A stretch of DNA of 64,000 nucleotides, from contig JBAOKB010000177.1 of the NCBI GenBank assembly GCA_037044905.1, forward strand, positions 186,001 to 250,000, given 5' to 3'. The notes below the pieces were generated by a model that was not told the origin of the DNA, searched no databases, and was given only the letters and a program-made list of their open reading frames with translations. Origin of the DNA: Hortaea werneckii. Its lineage: Eukaryota > Ascomycota > Dothideomycetes > Mycosphaerellales > Teratosphaeriaceae. Within the stretch, counting starts at the first letter, position 1, and every line of letters starts with the position of its first letter. Made by a program: the position numbers and the translations under genes. Shown one piece after another: positions 58,001 to 64,000 of this stretch.

Positions 58001-59412
58001 AGGGTGGGAGACAGCGGCCAAAGAGTATGATGGTTGGAAGCAAAGGCGACCAGGACAAAGCTGAGCTAGAGAACCTGCTTGAAAAGGTCGATGAGCGTCT
58101 CCATCAGAACAACCGTATCTCTGCTTCATTCGAAACGAAAGCGCAGCTTCGTGACCGCCTTGCGCGCACAAGAGAATGTTTGACGGTGTCAGAGAATAGC
58201 TGCCGAGACCTGACTTCGCGACTAGAAGTCGCCGAGAGCAGTCTTGAAGCCTTCACATCAGAATCTGAAGATCTAAGGTCTGAGGTCAAAGAGCTGCGAG
58301 TCCGGGTCAACGAAGAATTCAAGGCTCGCCAGAAGCTGGAGCACACGATTCGCGAGCTCAGGGCGGGCGCGAGGACCGTAGAGCGTAAGGACAGAGATCG
58401 AGTTCAGCGAGCTGAAAGCGCCGGCGAAGTCCCTACGCTTGGGAGGCGGTCTAGTATCGTCGCTGCAGAAGCTTCAGGTAAGCGAGGCAGTATCAGCAGT
58501 GCTCCCGTCAGCATGGTCGGCGGTAGCGGGTTGAGAGAGCTCAAGCTTGGGAAACGGGACTCGTCGAGCTCGTTGCAAAGCCTTCCCTCCAGGCGCCACA
58601 CGGAGAAGCATGGCACTCCTCCTTCTGTCCAAGTTCAGACGCGGAGCTCTTCCTCTTCAGAACAATCGGGCAATGTGCCCGCTGTGATCTCCACGTCTGC
58701 CGAGGAGCAGGATGATGATGAACAAACGGTTGCCCATCCAAGCCCGCCACAGACTCCAAGCCCTGCCGCCTCAGCTGACAACTCCGCTTCATCTGCGAGC
58801 TCGATGGCACCTGCTCTGCCCTCGCCTAAGCTGGACGTGCCGAAACCAGCCGGAGGCAGCCCATGGCATGCCCGGACAAGCAGCCTCGCTACCAAGGAAG
58901 TCTTCTCAACACCACAACACGAGGTCGTCCCCGACGAAGCGCTCCTGCTCGAACTAGTCAACGCGAAGACATCCGAGGCCCAAGCCCGCGCCGAGCTGGA
59001 CGAGATGCGCCGGGCGCTCACGATGAACAACCGTCGCCAAGAAGCCATGATCATGCAACTGCGCTCGGAAATGGAAGCCGCCAAAGCGGCGGCCGAAGTC
59101 GCCCGCCTCGACGCCACGCGCTCCGCGACCGAATCCGCCAAAGCGACCCAGGCCGCCGACGCCGCCAAAGCGGAAGCCACCATGAACGCCCTGAATGCCC
59201 CCGGTCTCAGCGTCCCGACGACCCCGAACGCCAACGATAGCGAGAATTCCAGTCCCGGGTCCAGCGCGACGACTACTCCCGCCGCTGAATCTGCTCCTGC
59301 GACGAAGAAGAGCGAAAGTCGCAGCGCTTCTTCCGGGGGTGGGTGGTTTTGGGGTCGCAGGGCGGCGAGTAGTAATATGCCGAAGGCTGTTGTTACGCCG
59401 CCTGCGGATTAG
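55014..59412 (+). CDS. TBC-domain Rab GTPase-activating protein with coiled coils
   Basis: About 1,466 aa with two bases restored; ATG at 55014 (MEVVDVKRGQ) is preferred, 54918 is an alternative. The N-terminal 500 residues are disordered, acidic, Ser/Pro-rich and contain a tandem 50-residue repeat. TBC domain: LRGVVWTSMSGARDREL, INKDVGRSFPGVELF (Arg finger), KDIGYCQGLGFLVGPLLM (Gln finger), YLSQWFLSCFAVTCPLPMLF and RIYDVIFAEG. Both catalytic fingers are intact, so GAP activity is expected. Downstream are two long coiled coils (MHGQIEDLLTALSEMQREQQ; RVNEEFKARQKLEHTIRELR) and a final Ala/Lys-rich helix. The layout resembles Gyp5/EVI5-type GAPs that act in Golgi-to-surface traffic. Missing bases are inferred near 55461-55463 and 55567-55571; the remaining 3.8 kb is unbroken. 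Confidence 0.9.
55443..55740 (+). repeat. Tandem 50-codon coding repeat in the TBC gene (two copies)
   Basis: Copy 1 starts at 55443 and copy 2 at 55591, both with ACAGCATCACCTGT. Codons 26-32 encode SRPTTPK in both, codons 44-45 encode SL, and GCC at codon 13 is shared. Copy 2 is 150 nt; copy 1 is 148 nt, and the two missing bases fall exactly where its frame breaks. Confidence 0.85.
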
Positions 59413-60098
59413 CCCAAATTGTCTGTACAGCTGAGATGGTGGGATGTGGTTGTGGTGTACAATTGTTTCTTTGCAAGTGGAAATGCCGGGTTTACGTGGG
59501 TGACGCTTTTGGTTTCTCTTTTTCATATAGCGTTATAGCGTTAGCAGCGTACTTGTTTGGGAAACTCTTTTTCCCTGTATGGAATGTATCTGTGGAATTT
59601 GTCAATTTTGGGAGCGATTTCTTGCTGCATGTTTCCAGCGCTAAGGATTGTAGCGCTTTCGATTTGTGGTATAAGGAGAGGGGGCCAAATTTTTTCGATT
59701 ATCTGAGAAATGAATGTCCTCCCCTGGTGGACTTCAGTTCCCTTCACGATGCTCATTCTGCCCCCTCAATTTCCCTTTCTCCTCTTTTCCCTTTTTGTCT
59801 TTCCACGGACTCATTCGCCCTCTCCTATTTTGTAAACAAGAGGGACTGCGAGATAGGTGGCGAAGGTGATCTGTATGCCACTACTCGCCCACATGACAGC
59901 TTAGACTTGTATAGGAATGCAAAATGGCTAGTACATTGCGCGTTCCAGGTTCGCAATATTTTCCCTCTAGCAATAAGATGTGATGAATTTTTCGTGACTT
60001 CTTATGGGAAGCTCAGACTGTATCTGCAGAGAAGTCTCGCATGTCCGGCATGCTTATGCAATTCCAAAAGGAGAGACTATGCTACGTCGATCTACTCC
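59413..60098. other. Convergent intergenic region TBC / GH30
   Basis: 686 bp of T-rich 3' sequence. A plus-strand open frame covers it and runs on antisense into the GH30 gene (59436-60491), but it has no conserved feature and is not annotated. Confidence 0.5.
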
Positions 60099-60330
60099 CT
60101 AATGATGTGGCGGCCCACGACCCCATCCATGTCTATGTCCGCCATGTCTCCCATGTCCGCCGTGTTTCTTCGGGCCCTGCCCATGTTCGTTGTGACCTCC
60201 AACCTGGTCAGGAGGTCCATGGCCATGGTCTTCATGGCCCCCGGCTTGCTCATTGGGCCCGTGGCCGTGTCCCCACGGATCACCGGCTTGTTCGCCAGAG
60301 CCGTGATCTTGTCCCTGTCCGTCATGATCG
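60099..60330 (-). repeat. His/Gly-rich repeat tail of the GH30 protein
   Basis: The last ~75 residues are built from degenerate units of about 15 residues (GHGHGPNEQAGGHED, HGHGPPDQVGGHNE, HGQGPKKHGGHGRH). High His density suggests metal or surface binding. Confidence 0.75.
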
Positions 60331-62299
60331 CCGCCATATGGAGCGCTGACCGTGACAGTGGCTTGGGGTGCGGTTGGGCAGACTCCTTCATCACTGCCCC
60401 CGGACGCGCCGGTAGGACCGGGTCCTGCGGTGATGGGGATTTGGTCTGTATTCGGCACTGGGAGGTTTGTGCCGGAAGACGAACTGCTTGATGATGTAGT
60501 GGCCGTTGAGGCAATGCATGTGCTATCGCCAGAAACGCCCGTAGCTGTCGGGCTCCCTGGTGAGATGGTGCTGTTGGCCAAAGAGTACGGAGCGTCGGAT
60601 GATCCTGCTCCGCTGGCAAGACTGCTGTTCGCGGCCACTCGGGCGTCGGAAGGCAGCATCCAGGTGACAACGGTCTCGGCCGGGACAATACCTTCCCACA
60701 CGTTTAAGGAGCCGATAAAGGATAAGGTGACTAGCTGATCGTCTGGATTGTTATTCATCATCACTACCGCCCAACCACCGTCTGGGTTCCGCTCAGCAAG
60801 GATCCAGAACTGGCTGCTCCAGCTGGTACCGGTACCAGTATTGCCCGAGAGGACTTGGTGATTGATGGCTCCTCGACGGATGAAGCGGGAGAAATGGCCA
60901 ATCATGTAATAATCGATCGTTTTCTCGTAATGGGAAGAGCTGTTGACAAAGATCGAAGGCAAGCACGTTTCGCAGCCTCCGTAGGGAGACCGTGGGCCGA
61001 AATCCTCATTCGTAGCCATTACCCACATTGAAGCTCCTGAGGCTCCGTGCTGAACGGCGGGGATGAAGTTCTGTGCCACCCAGTAGTTGGTGCTACCGGC
61101 ATTTGCAGCGGTGTTGGAGCATTCGGTCATGAATTGGACGGTCTTCGGCGAGAAGAGGTGCAGGTCATCGAGCACTGCGTAATCCGCCACTGGTCCTTGA
61201 TAACAATGCCACGCGATTGCGTCGACATTGTCAGTACCGGCGCCTTGTAGCACTCTAGCAGGGTAGACGGGTTGATCCGTGTTATGATCGTAGGCCATGA
61301 ATTTAACATCGCGTTGGTGCATAAGGCCGCCTAAACCGCGCAGCAGCATATTGGCCTCGTCGACGGCGTCCAGGTACATAGTCGTAGTTCCTCCGATATA
61401 GTTCAGAGGCTCGTTCTGAGCGGATACGCCGTTGATCGTCACTCCCATTTCTTTGAAAGCGTCCACGTACCGAGCAAAATACTGGATGGCTGAAGGAATG
61501 TATTCTGGATTGAGCGAGTTGTTCCAGAGGAAATGAGTGCTCGTGCTGTAGTCTGATACTGTTGGTGCTACGAACAGGCCGTTGTTCTTCATCCAGCCTG
61601 GCAGTGACCAGGGGGCTCCGAATAAGAAGACGTCACCTTTGATCTCACCCATCATGGCCGTGTACTCTGCCATCCGTGTACCGTATGGACCAAGTCCTAC
61701 TTCAGTCAGCGTGATTTAGAGGGCTTGCTTGCGATGAGCTTACCGAAATTGGCTAGAGTAGGGTCTGGTTGACCCTGGTTGAAACCAGGGCCGTTGTCAT
61801 CGTATGAGTACTGGTGGTAGCTCAAATCACTGCTACCTATAGTATGCCGCATAAATCCTTGGTTGTTGCCATCCTGGCCGAAAAGGTCGTTCATCACTTG
61901 GCGACGAAGTGGCTCCTCCAGCTCGTCGAATACTTCTACTGCAGAGTCCGTCCACGCGGATCCGAAGCCTAGCATCTCCTGTTGAGCGCCATTCTCGGTA
62001 GCATCAACGACAACACTTCTTCTGACTGCTGAACAATCAGATGCTTGAGACTGGTTGTTCTGAAGCAAGACAGGTGGTACGCCTTTTGCTAGCTGCCGTG
62101 TACTGGTGTTGGTGCCGGGTATGGGAATCAAAGAGTCCGTAACAAAAGAGAGTGGTTCAGTCACCGGATGCTGTTCATCACCTATGCCTCCGACTGGGCC
62201 TGAGCCACCAGACGAGCCATAGTCTTGTATCGATGGCCATTGAGCAAGAGCCGATCTTGAAAATACTGGAAGAAGCAAAGCAGAAAGAGTGACTGCCAT
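60099..62299 (-). CDS. Secreted GH30-family glycoside hydrolase with Ser-rich linker and His/Gly-rich tail
   Basis: Exons 62299-61744 and 61699-60099 (44-nt intron); 718 aa. The signal peptide is MAVTLSALLLPVFSRSALA. Catalytic region: QEMLGFGSAWTDSA, MRHTIGSSDLSYHQYSYDDN, FGAPWSLPGWMKNN; acid/base Glu in NGVSAQNEPLNY; nucleophile Glu in QFMTECSNTAAN; C-terminal beta domain GGWAVVMMNNNPDDQLVTL. This fits GH30 (glucosylceramidase-like, including fungal endo-beta-1,6-glucanases and galactanases). After a Ser/Thr/Gly-rich linker comes a tail of repeated GGHxxHGxGP-like units ending in GHRHGWGRGPPHH, unusual for the family. No frame break, and the catalytic residues are intact, so it should be active and secreted. 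Confidence 0.92.
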
Positions 62300-63501
62300 T
62301 TTCGTCGATCAACAACAGCGTATGGTGACTTACAACAAAGGTGTGCGACAGACCGAAGATATATGCAGTCGTCTTCAGCCACATGAACGACCAACCAGCC
62401 GTTAAGCCGGTCACCAGGAGGCCCGATCATTCGGCCTCAAGATGCAAGACAAAGGAGCACTCGTCTCTCACCCGAGTGGCAGAGTCTGGTGACGGGCTGG
62501 CGGCATCCCGCACACCTGCATACTAGCTTCTAGCGCGATGCGGGTGAAGTCTTGTAGTTTGACTTCGATGGTCGTGTAGAGATATGCAAGGTACCTCCGT
62601 ACACGCGTGTGATTCGGCGGTGCTCACTAAACGCGATACCGCGCATTTGTATAGGGGGATAGGACGGGACGGAGCGTAGATTTCCCTGCATGAAGCACAG
62701 CGAAAGAGACGCCGGTCCGGCAATTCATTCGCACGACCTCAGAGGCCGAAAGTCTTGTCGGGCCCTCGGCTTCAAGTAGTGGAAGCTTGGGAAGTGTCCT
62801 ACTGTATTACATTGCAAGTTAAGGTATATCGTCCAACCTCCTCGCTTTACTCTGCACTTTTTAGCTTGGCCAACCGATGCATAGAGACGTCCAACTTATG
62901 GCTCAACCTACTGCGTACCCGAATGTTCCGTTTCCAGGGGGCGGCCAGCCCCTTGTCTAGACGAACACACGAAGAAGTTGACCTGCCAATTGAAGGTTAT
63001 GCGACTGTCCTCGGCGAGTGCTGAGCACCGCCAGGGGAACACCGCAGGTGTGTCGTGCATCATCGCCGCACGACCGGGGCACTGATCGGCATCTGCATCT
63101 GGCCAACGCTCTAGTGCTTGTGCAGACCTTGAGCAACCTAATACGCTATCCGCTCACTTGCTTCATGATACGGAAGTGGCATCGCCGCTGCAATTTCACA
63201 GATTGGCCTGCGACCACAGCTCACATCATTGAATAACGACGATTGAAAAAGACGCAAGATGCTGACAGGCTGCTCAAAACACTGTGATTGGCCGATCCGC
63301 CTGATTACCAAGCATCAAGCTTGAATCCATCGAGTGCAGCGTGTGGCATCGCCGGCGGGATAGATATATAGTTGCTCCGTCTCATGAACTTCCTCTTCGC
63401 TTGTAACATTAAAAGATTGTGGGCGCACCTGAAAGATCCGAACAATTTCTTCACCGAATCCTATTCGTTCCGGACACTGAAACCTGAGTTCGTAAAATAC
63501 T
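62300..63501. promoter_or_regulatory. Divergent intergenic region GH30 / GST
   Basis: 1,202 bp between divergent starts with no supportable gene. Both promoters lie here; no element can be placed with confidence. Confidence 0.5.
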
Positions 63502-64000
63502 ATGGCTACAAACGGAGCAATGGATGGCAAAGCCGCCACCAACGGCCACACCACCCACAACCTCCATCCTCACATCACGCTCTACACGAACCATCGCTGT
63601 CCCTTCGCTCATCGGGCGCACATCGTATTGAACGAGCTCAACCTACCTTTCGAGGAAATCATCATCGACCTCGACACACCCCGCCCGCAATGGTATCTAG
63701 ACATCAACCCTCGCGGTCTCGTCCCCGCCATCAAGTACTCGGTGCCTGGCGTCGTAGACGAGGAGATCCTGTACGAAAGTGGCATCGTGGCGCGATTCCT
63801 GTGTGACAGCTTCCCTAGCCACTTGCTACCAGCGAGCAAGGAGACGCCATGGAGTGCTCTGAGGAGGGCGAAGATCGATTTTTTCGTCGATACGTATGTA
63901 TCTTCCAAACGAGGTATTTGGTTGTTGAGCTTTCAGACTAATTTCGGTATGCCAGGTTCTCGACCAAGATATCAAGCTACCAGTTCGCGGCCATGCGCGC
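63502..64000 (+). CDS. Glutathione S-transferase-like protein, omega type (3' truncated by window)
   Basis: Exon 1 is 63502-63893; the intron 63894-63955 has donor GTATGT; exon 2 runs off the window end. The N-terminal thioredoxin-like fold reads HITLYTNHRCPFAHRAHIVL, EEIIIDLDTPRPQWYLDINP, RGLVPAIKYSVPG and EILYESGIVARFLCDSFPS. Cys33 of CPFAHR takes the place used by Ser or Tyr in other GST classes, which marks omega-like enzymes with thioltransferase or dehydroascorbate-reductase activity. The cis-Pro (LVPA) and the ES pair that bind glutathione are present. The helical C-terminal domain begins at LRRAKIDFFVDT and continues in exon 2 (FSTKISSYQFAAMR). The ATG at 63502 adds a short Asn/His-rich lead. 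Confidence 0.9.
   Translation, partial: MATNGAMDGKAATNGHTTHNLHPHITLYTNHRCPFAHRAHIVLNELNLPFEEIIIDLDTPRPQWYLDINPRGLVPAIKYSVPGVVDEEILYESGIVARFLCDSFPSHLLPASKETPWSALRRAKIDFFVDTYVSSKRGIWLLSFQTNFGMPGSRPRYQATSSRPCA

Noticed and set aside
59436..60491. 351-codon plus-strand open frame
   Set aside because: It lies antisense to the GH30 His/Gly-rich tail and in T-rich 3' DNA. It has no conserved motif, and its length is explained by the GC-rich repeat on the other strand.

Overview
The window comes from a filamentous ascomycete (Pezizomycotina; Dothideomycetes is my guess from gene content, not proven). The evidence is: short introns (mostly 43-100 nt) with GTRNGT donors and CTNAC-like branch sites; a HET-domain gene; AA7, GH30, CYP52-type and hydantoinase/carbamoylase genes; a homeobox-C2H2 regulator; and one AT-rich block with the signature of repeat-induced point mutation (RIP). 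I see 24 protein genes, one RIP-degraded DNA transposon, and no rRNA, tRNA or CRISPR.

Layout. 1-609: 3' end of a PDR-type ABC transporter. 1025-9091: a HET-domain gene head-to-head with a ~1,540-aa protein carrying a zinc knuckle, a GTPase-like domain, a RING-like finger and a patatin domain, the last lacking its catalytic serine. 9438-13765: a conserved fungal protein and the survivin-like Bir1. 13969-17211: RIP-mutated TIR element with a TA target duplication. 17431-25834: Tam41, an AA7 oxidase and Rav1. 26544-34115: P450, drug/H+-type MFS, M20 amidase and monocarboxylate-type MFS, which may form a catabolic neighbourhood. 34254-42701: an unknown protein, an arylsulfotransferase-like protein, a reticulon and a class II aldolase. 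43851-52655: homeobox-C2H2 factor, 5'-nucleotidase-type phosphoesterase and phosphoglycerate-mutase-family protein. 53110-64000: small unknown gene, TBC Rab-GAP, GH30 hydrolase and the start of a GST.

A feature of the whole window is that eleven otherwise well-conserved genes, including ones expected to be essential, carry single-base frame breaks. There are about 23 in total, mostly one missing base and often in a short homopolymer. Repairing each break makes every fully modelled gene divisible by three. A 50-codon tandem repeat inside the TBC gene shows two of the missing bases directly. I therefore read most breaks as consensus errors in the assembly rather than pseudogenes, and give gene spans across them.

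The most interesting biology is the divergent HET / GTPase-RING-pseudopatatin pair, which has the domain make-up of a fungal allorecognition or cell-death module. Next are the RIP island wedged between two housekeeping genes and the histidine-rich tail on the GH30 enzyme.
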